From Caenorhabditis elegans (Eukaryota; Nematoda; Chromadorea; Rhabditida; Rhabditidae), in NCBI RefSeq assembly GCF_000002985.6, contig NC_003279.8, positions 3,410,001-3,474,000 on the forward strand: a stretch of DNA of 64,000 bases, read 5' to 3'. This document shows, one piece after another, positions 29,108 through 39,326 of this stretch. The stretch's first letter is position 1. Each line of letters starts with the position of its first letter. A program made the position numbers and the translations under genes. A model generated the notes under the pieces. The model ran no database searches and was not told the origin of the DNA. It saw only the letters and a program-made list of their open reading frames with translations.

Positions 29108-29500
29108 ATGCCGCGTATCAAGCAAGCGCCGACAAAGAGACACTCGTTTAAGCGAATGGAATCGAGAGAAGCCGACGAGGTTCTTAATAACGATCCAAAA
29201 AATGAATTTAGAAAAAAAAACCAACAACTTTTTTCCAGAGTTTTCTCGACGAGGAAGAAATCGAACGAATAAAGGAGGAACTTCAACGAGTGCAAAACGA
29301 GAAAAAGAAGCACATTCAGAGAATGCAAGCTCGACTCGAACAAAGTAGGCATTTTCCTGAATTTTTTCCCCTCACAAAAAACATTTATTGTCATTAAAGT
29401 AGTGAGAATTCTTCGGGAGAATGATTTCAAGTCGCATCAGAAGGGAATTTTGACTTCGGTGAAGTTTCGAGGAGCAATTGCCGGATATACGACGAATTGA
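29108..29500 (+). CDS. Small basic coiled-coil protein, 92 residues, not recognised
   Basis: Exons are 29108-29179, 29239-29344 and 29400-29500, with consistent phases and typical donors (the last acceptor is ATTAAAG). The N-terminus is basic (MPRIKQAPTKRHSFKR). Residues about 25-65 are a charged heptad-like helix (EEIERIKEELQRVQNEKKKH), and the tail is KGILTSVKFRGAIAGYTTN. No signal peptide or membrane segment is present. Its 3' end faces the kinase gene with only 57 bases between the stops. I do not recognise the family; a small scaffold or kinetochore/microtubule-type adaptor would fit the shape, but that is a guess. Confidence 0.8.
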
Positions 29501-29557
29501 AGCTCGTCTCCTGTAAAATAGAGATTTTTGATTGAACAGACTCAAAATGTGCTCAAA

Positions 29558-32188
29558 TTAACAAATTTCGTTCATTTTAGCCCATTTCGAGGTTATAAAC
29601 ATGAAATTCTCACTTGGCAACGCCTTCTTCGAGTTGTATTCCATTTGATCGCATTCAATGGCAGTTTCCATGTCGATTGAATCTCCCGTAACAGCTGAAA
29701 AGCAAGTATAAATGTCAATTTCTGTCGGGAAAAAAATCCACTCACAATTTCCCGCTTTCGCCGGAGTCCCATACTGCGAGTTTTCGTTAACCTCCGAACG
29801 ACTGCTAGCCATATCTTTTGCACTGATCAACTTGTTGCCCTTATCCACATTCAACGTATCCTGCTGCTGTTCACCGGAACTGTTATCCTTCACCTTCTTC
29901 TGCTCATCAACCTCTCCAGCAACTTCCGACTCGGCTTTCGCTGACTTTGCTGGAATCGCAGTTTTCATCGAATCGGCAGACAACTCATTCTCCTTATTTT
30001 CCTTTTCCTTTTTCTCCTTCTCTTCCTTCTCTTTTTCCTCTTTCTCAGCTTTTGCCATTCTTTCCATCTCGTCGTCTTCCCATTCATATGGATCCAGAAA
30101 GTTGATCTTCAGTCTGGTGATAGCCGCCATCAGCTGAAAAATTTCTTAATTGTTAATCGGATTCTATTTCGAGAAAAACGCTACCAGATTATAAATCTTC
30201 TCATAGTTCGGGCGATCTGCGTAGCTCAGAGTTCTCAGGTACTCGAAGATTGATTTGAGCTCGTCGGGGAGATCCTGTAAATGTGCAAAATGTTCAAAAT
30301 GCCGAAAAATGCATTTTCTTGTGAGTACCATTTTTGATGGTTCATTCCGGGTTTCACGTCTCATTTTGCTTTGATCTACGAAAAATGCGGGAGAAGAGAC
30401 GCAGACATCTCAACTGATTTCGCAGGGTTGCTGACGTCACATTTTTCTGGGAACAATTCCCGCATTTTTTGTAGATCAAAGAGACTTTCTGACACCATGT
30501 GGCGTTTCGGAAATTCGAATTTCCCCTGTTTTCAAAAATCCACACCTCAAACAGTGCAAGGTCCTTTGTCGACTTCTTCATTGACATAATTTCCTTTTCA
30601 TCCTTCAAATTCGACCAGGGAAGCCCGAGAGTCAGATACACGATGCTGTAGATCATTGCCACGAGATCATCACATCGTCCTTGCTCCTTCCGCTCGTGGA
30701 CATTCATCGAACAATATCGAATCGTTCCTCTCAACGGAATGCGTCTTCTCATCGGGCGAAGCTTCTTCTTGCCATCGTCACCAGCCATCACAAATGTCCG
30801 AGCCATCCCGAAATCGATGAGTAACATGACTCGAGCATCTCTTCCCTTGTTGGCCGCGGTCATTATGTTCCCCGGCTTGACGTCTCGATGCACATATCCA
30901 GCTTCATGTAGTTGCTTCAAGCCGTACAACGTGAACACTGCGACACGCATGGCCGTGGCGTCGTTGAAGCCTCGCTGAATCTTCATGCGAAGTGCCATCA
31001 AATCCTTTCCGCAGAGGGTGGTCACCATGTATCTAGAAAATTCGAGTTTTCGCACAATTCTACGCTTCCTCACTGCAACTTTTTCCCCACGAGGGACGAG
31101 GAAATGCGGTTTCTAGGCCATCACGTGGTGCCAGACTGTCTCAATACAGTTTGATCTATGAAAAATGCGGGAATTTTTCCCAGAAAAAAGTGTGACGTCA
31201 GAACGCTCTAAACCATGCGGAATCAGATGAGATCTCTGCGTCTCACCTCCCGCATTTTTTGGAGATCAAAGCAAAATAGGACTTTCTGACTACACGTGGG
31301 CCGAGGATCCGACAAGATTTAGTGGCAAGCTATCTTACTTTGTTTTCCGCGTGACTTTTTTTGTTTTTCACAGATTTTTCCCGTTTTTTCTTTCATATTG
31401 AAACTGATAAATAAATATTTTTGCAAGTGCGAAAGCAATTTAAAAGTGAATACACAATTTTTCACTTGGAAATTGTTTTAGCATCTGCAAAAAAATTTAT
31501 TTATCAGTTTCAATATGAAAAAACGGGGAAAAATCTGTGAAAAACAAAAAAAGTCACGCGGAAAACAAAGTAAGATAGCTTGCCACTAAATCTTGTCGGA
31601 TCCTCGGCCCACGTGTAGTCAGAAAGTCCTATTTTGCTTTGATCTCCAAAAAATGCGGGAGGTGAGACTCAGAGATCTCATCTGATTCCGCATGGTTTAG
31701 AGCGTTCTGACATCACAATTTTTCTGGGAAACAATTCCCGCATTTTTTGAAGATCAAACTGTATTAAGACAGTCTGGCACCACGTGATGATGGCCTAGAA
31801 ACCGCATTCCTCGTCCCTCGTTCAAAGAAAAGTGCTGTGCTCCTGCTAACCTGTAAAGCTTCCTCTTCCCATAGTCGATAAGCTTCAGGACATCTCGTGA
31901 ATCCGTCAACTTGCTCAGCACATTCACCTCGAGTTGCAGTGTTCGATCGAATTCTTCCGAGTCGTACTCGACCTTCATCGCTGCACAATACCCTTTACGG
32001 TTCTTGTCCTCCACCTTGTACACGACACCGCACGCACCTTTGCCCAAAAGTGCTTTAATTCTCCATTTGTCGATTATCTGAATAGAAATGGAATGATTTT
32101 TGCAATTGAATTGGATAATATAACTTACATGTCCTGGACGCATAACTTTAGATGCCGACGACGATGTAGACTTATCACTATTAGTCAT
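29558..32188 (-). CDS. Casein kinase 1 / TTBK-like protein kinase, 462 residues
   Basis: Protein Ser/Thr kinase of the CK1 superfamily, which is greatly expanded in worms and often germline or sperm expressed. Exons in transcript order are 32188-32129, 32077-31851, 31032-30546, 30274-30185, 30133-29746 and 29694-29558. Visible motifs are the glycine loop GKGACGVV, the ATP lysine in CAAMKVEY, catalytic HRDVKPGN, LIDFGMAR, the CK1-type RGTIRYCSMNVH activation segment, and LPWSNLKD as in tau-tubulin kinases. After the kinase domain a tail has a Lys/Glu-rich run (about residues 305-335) and polar low-complexity sequence. All catalytic residues are present, so it is probably active. The second intron holds a large palindrome (31085-31828). 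Confidence 0.92.
30354..30510. repeat. Palindrome (family H) in kinase-gene intron
   Basis: TTTGATCTACGAAAAATGCGGGA is inverted as CCCGCATTTTTTGTAGATCAAA, with GCTGACGTCACATTTTTCTGGG in the right arm. It is the same family as the large palindrome at 31085 and the copy at 46815-46960. Confidence 0.8.
31085..31828. repeat. Large near-perfect palindrome in kinase-gene intron 2
   Basis: Arms of about 350 bp meet near 31456. Paired landmarks are GGAAATGCGGTTTCTAGGCCAT / GGCCTAGAAACCGCATTCC, AATACAGTTTGATCTATG / AGATCAAACTGTATT, GGATCCGACAAGATTTAGTGG / CCACTAAATCTTGTCGGATCC, and TTTCATATTGAAACTGATAAATAAAT with its inverse. The outermost sequence contains ATCACGTGG/CCACGTGAT. Confidence 0.92.
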
Positions 32189-32430
32189 ATTGATTTGAAT
32201 CACCGAAAGTAAAACTTTGAAACTTAGGAATAACTGATTTTTGAATTTATTCAGCCTTTTATACACTTTCTTTTTTTATTTTCGTGAAAGAAAAAACACG
32301 AGTTTTAAATTAGTTTTTTAGTTACACGTTTTATAATTTTTTGAAAATTTTTGGCTAAATTCTCTTGTTTGAATTTCCTCCGAATTTCGACCAATCAGCG
32401 ATTTGCTCCGCCCACTTTTGAGCCAATCAG
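32189..32430. promoter_or_regulatory. Short divergent region, kinase gene / 600-residue gene
   Basis: Only about 240 bp separate the kinase ATG from the proposed ATG at 32431. The right part, from about 32340, is the left arm of a palindromic repeat whose right arm contains the proposed exon. A shared promoter is likely if that exon is real. Confidence 0.35.
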
Positions 32431-32530
32431 ATGGAGTGGGCGGAGTTTGAAGACGCTGATTGGTCGAGTCGTTCTCCTTTTGGAGGTAATTCAAACAATT
32501 GAGCCAAAATTGAAAATTGTTTCGCGATTT
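32340..32530. repeat. CCAATCAGCG palindrome overlapping the proposed exon 1
   Basis: TTTGGCTAAATTCTC..GAATTTCCTCCG..GACCAATCAGCG..GCTCCGCCCAC is inverted as GTGGGCGGAG..CGCTGATTGGTC..GGAGGTAATTC..GAGCCAAAA. A close relative is at 51005-51150 in msh-6 intron 7, and a fragment at 47905-47945. Confidence 0.85.
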
Positions 32531-35500
32531 TTTTTTGTTTTCTTTTGGCATCTATCAACTTGAAATTATTTTCCAGCAATTCCCGGTTTTCAAAATTTCC
32601 GGCAATTTCGGCAATTGCCGGTATCGTGAATTTTCGGCAATTTCGGCAACTGCCGGTATCGTGAATTTTCGGCAATTTCGGCAATTGCCGGTTTTGTGAA
32701 TTTTCGGCAATTTCGGCAACTGCCGGTATCGTGAATTTTCGGCAATTTCGATAATTGCCAGTTCTGTAAAATTCCGGCAATTTCAGCAATTGCCGGTTTC
32801 ATGATTTTTCGGCAATTTCGGCAATTGCCGGTTTCAGGATTTTTCGGCAATTTCGGCAATTGCCGGTTTCTTGAGTTTCCGGCAATTTCGGCAATTGCCG
32901 GTTTTGTGAATTTTCGGCAATTTCGGCAACTGCCGGTATCGTGAATTTTCGGCAATTTCGATAATTGCCAGTTCTGTAAAATTGCGGCAATTTCAGCAAT
33001 TGCCGGTTTCATGATTTTTCGGCAATTTCGGCAATTGCCGGTTTCTTGAATTTCCGGCAATTTCGGCAATTGCCGGTTTTGTGAATTTTTGGCAATTTCG
33101 ATAATTGCCAGTTCTGTAAAATTCCGGCAATTTCAGCAATTGCCGGTTTCATGATTTTTCGGCAATTTCGGCAATTGCCGGTTTCATGATTTTTCGGCAA
33201 TTTCGGCAATTGCCGGTTTCGTGAATTTTCGGCAATTTCAGCAATTGCCGGTTTCATGATTTTTCGGCAATTTCGGCAATTGCCGGTTTCTTGAGTTTCC
33301 GGCAATTTCGGCAATTGCCGGTTTCGTGAATTTTCGGCAATTTCGATAATTGCCAGTTCTGTAAAATTGCGGCAATTTCAGCAATTGCCGGTTTCATGAT
33401 TTTTCGGCAATTTTGGCAATTGCCGGTTTCATGATTTTTCGGCAATTTCGGCAATTGCCGGTTTCTTGAGTTTCCGGCAATTTCGACAATTGCCGGTTTC
33501 GTGAATTTTCGGCAATTTCGATAATTGCCAGTTCTGTAAAATTGCGGCAATTTCAGCAATTGCCGGTTTCATGATTTTTCGGCAATTTTGGCAATTGCCG
33601 GTTTCATGATTTTTCGGCAATTTTGGCAATTGCCGGTTTCATGCTTTTTCGGCAATTTCGGCAATTGCCGGTTTCGTGAATTTTCGGCAATTTCACCAAT
33701 TGCCGGTATCGTGAATTTTCGGCAATTTCGATAATTGCCAGTTCTGTAAAATTGCGGCAATTTCAGCAATTGCCGGTTTCATGATTTTTCGACAATTTCG
33801 GCAATTGCCGGTTTCTTGAATTTCCGGCAATTTCGGCAATTGCCGGTTTTGTGAATTTTCGGCAATTTTGGCAATTGCCGGTTTTTTGAATTTTCGGCAA
33901 TTTCGATAATTGCCAGTTCTGTAAAATTCCGGCAATTTCCGCAATTGCCGGTTTCTTAAATTTTCTGCAGTTTCGGCAATTGCCGTTTTTTGAATTTCCG
34001 GCAATTTCTTTTCTGAACATTTTTTTTTTCGATTTTCTAGAGAATCAAAAAATCAGAAATTGTCAATTTTCCCTGAAAAACATCGAAAATCACGCTATTC
34101 CACCTTCAAAAAACCTTTGAAAAACCCCTAAAAAATTCAATTTTCAGGTGAAGCTCTAACTTCCGACACTGAAAGCAATGAAGCGGCGAGAAGATCACGT
34201 GAACCGGCACGAAATCTCGTAGAAGGATTCCAGAAAGTTAAGGAAAGATATCGATTCAATATTGAACATATCGAGGAAAAATATAAAGCACGAGAAGAAA
34301 GTGGATGCCCAGAGTCTCGTGTTGAAATGGATATTCATGGAAATGTTTATTTTCCGGAAACAATGAGCGCGGCTCGTCAGCAGACTTTTGTCAATCGAAT
34401 GTTTCAGAATTGGATGACTTTAGGAAAGGGAAGTGTTTCGGCACCGAGAAATTCGATTAGCTCATTTGATGGAGATAATCGAGCGTTGAAGAAGTCAAAG
34501 CAGCTTGATGATCAGTTTCGAAGGAAACTCAGAAATTCTTACGATAATGTTTTTGAGGATGACTACTATGGGAATGGAAGACGTGGAACAATTATAAGCT
34601 CCTCACATGGTAATACTGAAAGGAAAAATTTTTGATTTGTGGGGGCCTTTTGATTCCTGATTAAAATTTGAAAAAAAAAACAAAAAAATTATTAATCTGA
34701 AATAGTCATTTTTGCCGGAATTAAAAATTCTGGCAAATCGCTGGAATAGAAAATTTCCGGCAATTCGGCACTTTGCCGGAATAGAAAATTTCCGGCAAAT
34801 CGGCATATTGCCGGAATAGAAAATTTCCGGCACATTGCCGATTTGCCGGATTTGAAATTTCTGGCAAATTGCCAGAACAGAACATTTCCGGCAAATCGTT
34901 AAAATGTTGGAATTGAAAATTTCCGGTAAACCGGCAATTTGACAGAATTCAAAATTTCTGGCAAATCGGCAAATTACTGGAATAGAAAATTTCCGGCAAA
35001 CCGGCAATTTGTCGAATTTGCCGAACGGCAATTTCCGCCCACCCCTGGTTCCCATAATTGATTGAAAAAAAAACACAAAAATTGAATTTTTTTTTTCAGT
35101 GTCAGGAATTCCATTGAGAAGACGATCACCATTCTCGTCGTCCAAATCCACCGCCCCCATCAAAAGTCGTCATTATCGTTCCAGATTCTCCGAGTATGCA
35201 CCAGTTGCCAAAATCTTTTCAAATTTTCAAATTATTTCCAGAAGTCTCGAGGATAATGTTTTCCGATCCCCCGAAAGACATTCGCGATACGAGGATCGTC
35301 CAACCACATCCAATGCCGCGAAATTTGAATTTTCGGACGACGAGGAGAGTGAGGAAGAGGCGACAGACGACGAGAGCAGTGGAAGTGATGAGGATGAAGT
35401 TCTGACAGATGAAGAAGATGAGGAGGTTGAAAATTCATCAAATTTGATCAGAAAACCGTTGAAAATGGAGATTCCTTCACCGAAAATTCAAAAAATCTCC

Positions 35501-38500
35501 CTCTTCACCTTATCCTACACTCCGGGTCTTCCTAGAAATGGAATCAAGCTTGAATTCCCTCAAATTCCCGCCAAACTGGAGATCAGCACACCGAAACCTT
35601 TGATTTCGTCATCTTTAGCGGAACCTGAGAATAAGGAAAATACCAAGCCCAATTCTCCATACAGCCTAAGAAAACGGGCTGTCGATAGCTCGAAAAAGCC
35701 TGGAAAAAGTGATTCTCCAGCAGTTTCTAGTCCATCCATCACAACTCCAGTTCCTACAAGACCGACTAGACTGAGAAAGTCTGCCGGAAAGCCTGAAGAT
35801 AATGGAACAGAAAAGTGCCAGAATAAGGCTCCTTATTGTAAGCACTGTGAGCTGCTCAAGGAGGAAAAGAAGAAAGGTTCGGGGATTCTTTGGATAATTG
35901 AAAACGCCCCGCCCTTAAACGTCGGGTCTCGTTAGGTAATTGGCGGTGAAACCCAAAAACCCAAAAATTCAACTGTTTTCAAGCAATTTTTCGACTTTTT
36001 TTTGCTATAATGTTTGAAAAAAAATTCATTTTTAATGTTATCCTGAATTTTTAAAACCATTTTCCACATTAAAAAAAAAACAGAAAACCACTTCTATAAG
36101 GCACAGTTAAGCAAAAAGGTTTCTAGACTATTTCGCATAACTGTGTCTCATGGAAGTGATTTTCTGTTATTTTTTATGTGGAAAATGGTTTTAAAAATTC
36201 ATGATAACAAGAAAAATGCTTTTTTTTTAAAACATTATAGCAAAAAAAGTCGAACAATTGCTTGAAAACGTTTGAATTTCTGGTTTTTCGCTAAATTCCT
36301 AACGAGACCCAACGTTTATGGGGGGAGCGTTTTTATTTGCCGTGGAGCGCGATTGCACCCGGACCAAGGGTGTCGATTTTCCGATTTTTCGATATTTTTC
36401 GGTGAAAATCGAAAAATTGAAAAATTGAAAATCGAAAAAAAAAATGTTCAGAAAATTAACCATAAAATATGATTTTTTTTTAAATCTAATTTTGTTCATA
36501 TTGATGAGAAAAAACATTTAAATTTCTTCTAAAAAGAAGAATAATGGCCAAAATATTGAGCTAATTTTTAAAAAATCGAAATACAACAATTTTTCGATTT
36601 TTCGAAAAAAAATTTCGATTTTTCAAAATTTAGCTTAATATTTTTTAATTTTATGGTAAATTTTCTGAACAATTTTTTCGATTTTCCAGAGAATCGAAAA
36701 ATCGAAAAAATTGTTCAGAAAATTAACCATAAAATTTAAAAAAATATTAAGCTAAATTTTGAAAAATCGAATTTTTTTCTCGAAAAATCGGAAAATCTAA
36801 AAAACTAAAATCGAAAAATTTCGATTTTCAATTTTTCGATTTTCCCTGAAAAACATCGAAAAATCGAAAAATGACACCCTTGATCCCCCCCCCCGAATTT
36901 ACACATAATTTATAGATTTTTCAGCAAAATTGGAAGCGAAGAATATTCCAAGTACGTCTGGAACACCAGTTGTTGCTCAAACCGTCGTGCAGAAACCAGC
37001 GAAAAAATCGGAGAAAGTTACACCAAAATGCCAAAGTAAACGACGATCGGAAACTGTGGCAGCAACGGAGCCAGTGACGAAGAAACAGAGTAAGAGGAGC
37101 AGAAATTAGTCGAAAATTGAATTTTCGAAGTCAAGGTGCAAGCGCGCTCCATGGAGAAATGAGAGATTTTTTTTTTCATAAATTTCACCCATTTAAGGCA
37201 TTTTTCGGGTTTTAAAAATTGTTTTTATGTCGAAAAAAAGCACTATTTCGACATAAAAATCTTTAAAAATCGGCCGAAATCGTCGAAAATTAATAAAAAT
37301 AATTGAATTTCCAGGAATTCGTTTGAGCGCGATTTCACCTCGATTTCAAAAGACGCAATTTTTTGCGTCTTCATAATATCAAAAAAGTGCAATTTTAAAT
37401 TTCCTAGAAATATTCAACTTCTGACTCGAAATCTAAATTTTTTTTAACAAAAAAAATTAAAGTTTTGTGGTTTTTAACGAACTTTTTTTGTTGTAAAAAT
37501 GGAGAAAAAGGGGTGAAAAATGCGAAAACTCGACGATTTTCAAACAAAAAGCCTGTGAAATTTACGAAAAATATTCAATTTTGGACAAAAATCGCAAAAA
37601 AAGTTGTGAAAAATTCGTTATTTTTTTCAGAATTGAGCGATTCGGATATAATTTCAATTCCTTCCTCGATGGCGGTAGCAGTGGATACCGAACTGTTCGT
37701 TTGAATATTTCGCTCCTAAAATGTTCTGAACTTTTAAAATTTCAGAATCGCTGCGGAAAACTCGACTCTCACCGCCAAAAATCTCCCGAAATTCGCAGAA
37801 AACTCGCCTGAAGCGTCTGTATGGAGCTCGAGCATCGATCAGACGTGGATTCAAGAAGTGAAAAATGCTCGCGGAGCAAGAAAGGATCCACGATTTTTTG
37901 GAGTTCCAGCGAAAGAATATCCCAAAGACACTCCGATGATCAATTTTTGGGTGGATAATCTTCGTTGGTACGGGATTTTTTCGGTCGAAAAAATTTTTTT
38001 TTGGCTGAATTTTTGAGAAATATCCGGAAATTGGCTATTTTGTTAGGATTCGGAAAAAAATTTCGGTTTTTTTTTAAAAGCACAGGAAATTTTTTCAAAT
38101 ATCGAGCTTAGTTTCTTGGAAAAAATGTGCAACTTTTGTAAATTGTTCGATTTTCTCATTTTATTTTCGAAAAAAAACGGAAAATATTTTTTTTTGTTGC
38201 CAAAAACACGAATAGAGCTTCACAAAAATTAATTTCTACAAAAAATCAGAAGAAAAAAGACAAAAATTTATATTTATGAAAAATATCTTCATTTTTTTTA
38301 AAGTTTTTTCGTTGGACACACTTATTACCGGAACAAAAAAATTCTGAGAATGCGTATTTCACAACATAATTGACGCGCAAAATATCTCGCAGCGAAAACT
38401 ATAGTAATCCTTTAAATGCCTACTGTAGCACTCATGTCGATTTACGGGCTCAATCGATTAAAAAAAATATATAAAATTAAGCAAAAAATTAGTAAAAACA

Positions 38501-38983
38501 AATGAAAATGGAATACCGATTGAGCCCGTAAATCGACATGAGTGCTACAGTAGTCATTCAAACAAAGAATTACTGTAGCTTTGATATTTTGCTCGTCAAA
38601 TATGTTGTGCAATACGCATTCTCAGAATTTTTTGGTCCCGTAATATAAAATAATCAGCAAAAAAACCTCCTAGAATAAAAAAAAACTCGAAAATTCCAAT
38701 ATTTGAGCTGAATATTTTTCAAGACTTTATTGTGCTTTGGTATGCGCCTTTAAGGTTACGGTAGTTCCTTTTTTAAATTAAAATGAGAATAAGGGGAAAA
38801 TTTGGAGTCATTTGAAAATATTTCCCAGATTTTGGTACTCCACTTTTAATTCAAGTTTCTATACTATATTTCTTCAGGAACAAAAACGAAAAAGACCCAT
38901 TCGACACGGATTTCCGCAGAAGTCTCGCACAGGACAAAAAAGCTCGTCACGATGTGAAAGCGGGCTATGGTGTTCGACGTTAG
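32431..38983 (+). CDS. Acidic, low-complexity nuclear-type protein, 600 residues, not recognised
   Basis: Exons are 32431-32485 (proposed), 34148-34609, 35100-35193, 35242-35876, 36925-37089, 37631-37694, 37746-37967 and 38878-38983. All phases join, including the proposed first exon. Visible features: a charged N-terminal region with ERYRFNIEHIEEKYKAREE; an Asp/Glu/Ser run at about residues 236-268; a KEN tripeptide at about 335-337 inside PENKENTKP, the form of an APC/C degron; Lys/Pro-rich linkers; CKHC at about 404; and an ordered-looking C-terminus with FFGVPAKEYPKDTPMINFW. There is no signal peptide or membrane helix. The donor at 37695 (GTTCGT) is weak but is the only one that keeps the frame. 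Msh-6 follows after about 340 bp. I do not recognise the family; a cell-cycle-regulated nuclear protein is an inference only. Confidence 0.78.
32580..34015. repeat. 35-bp minisatellite, about 40 units
   Basis: The unit is of the type TTTTCGGCAATTTCGGCAATTGCCGGTTTCNTGAA, with a core of GGCAATT inverted against AATTGCC. It fills most of intron 1 of the 600-residue gene. Because 35 is not a multiple of three, minus-strand frames cycle every three units and give long spurious ORFs. Confidence 0.95.
34715..35045. repeat. CGGCAAAT repeat block
   Basis: Units such as TTGCCGGAATAGAAAATTTCCGGCAAATCGGCA, in the intron between exons 2 and 3 of the 600-residue gene, ending in the family's usual GCCCACCCCTG edge. 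Confidence 0.8.
35895..36360. repeat. Palindrome (family F), 600-residue gene intron 4
   Basis: GCCCCGCCCTTAAACGTCGGGTCTCGTTAGG on the left is matched by CCTAACGAGACCCAACGTTTATGGGGGG on the right, with a long inner pairing around 36110 (AGAAAACCACTTCTATAAGG / CTCATGGAAGTGATTTTCT). Confidence 0.85.
36364..36885. repeat. AAGGGTGTC-ended fold-back element (family G)
   Basis: It opens CCAAGGGTGTCGATTTTCC and closes GACACCCTTGATC. The inner sequence is multiple interleaved GAAAATCGAAAAATTGAAAAA palindromes, including AAAATTAACCATAAAAT and its inverse. Confidence 0.8.
38322..38645. repeat. Palindromic MITE-like element (family E), copy 5
   Basis: TTATTACCGGAACA with AATGCGTATTTCACAAC, and the inverted TTGTGCAATACGCATT with GGTCCCGTAATA, bracket paired CGATTTACGGGCTCAATCG arms. 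It lies in the last intron of the 600-residue gene. Confidence 0.85.
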
Positions 38984-39326
38984 GGAATTTTTTTTTTGCA
39001 GAAATTCCAATTTTCTACTTTGTTAAAGTTCTATTTTATTTTTATATCATTACCGGTATTTTCAGCCGTTCTACTAATTCCCCAATTCCTTTAAAAAATG
39101 TTCCTTTTGTTGTAAAATAAGAAATCCCATTATTTTTGCAATTATTTCCGGTTTGTCAAATGAATTATAGCTTAGAATTCTTTATTTTCAAATTTTTTTC
39201 TTGCCTTTCTTTGGTTTCTGAAAAACCTTCATATTTTTTGAATTTTTTGACTTTTCCCATCTCTTGGTATTGTATTATTTTTCAAATTCCCAATTTTTCG
39301 TATTTTTTTCAACAATTATTTTCAGA
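38984..39326 (+). promoter_or_regulatory. Short intergenic spacer before msh-6, operon-type
   Basis: 343 bp lie between the upstream stop and the msh-6 ATG. The spacer is U-rich and ends in TTATTTTCAG one base before AATG, a strong splice acceptor with no open upstream exon. This is the shape expected for SL2 (or SL1) trans-splicing of a downstream operon gene. Confidence 0.55.

Noticed and set aside
31754..32266. Upstream ATG at 32266 for the kinase gene
   Set aside because: The extra N-terminal residues (MYKRLNKFKNQLFLSFK) look like untranslated AT-rich sequence. The ATG at 32188 starts a Ser-rich head typical of worm CK1 kinases.
32590..34020. Several 60-160-codon minus-strand frames with repeated NCRNCRK peptides
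   Set aside because: They are translations of the 35-bp minisatellite in rotating phase. The same DNA is intron of the plus-strand gene.
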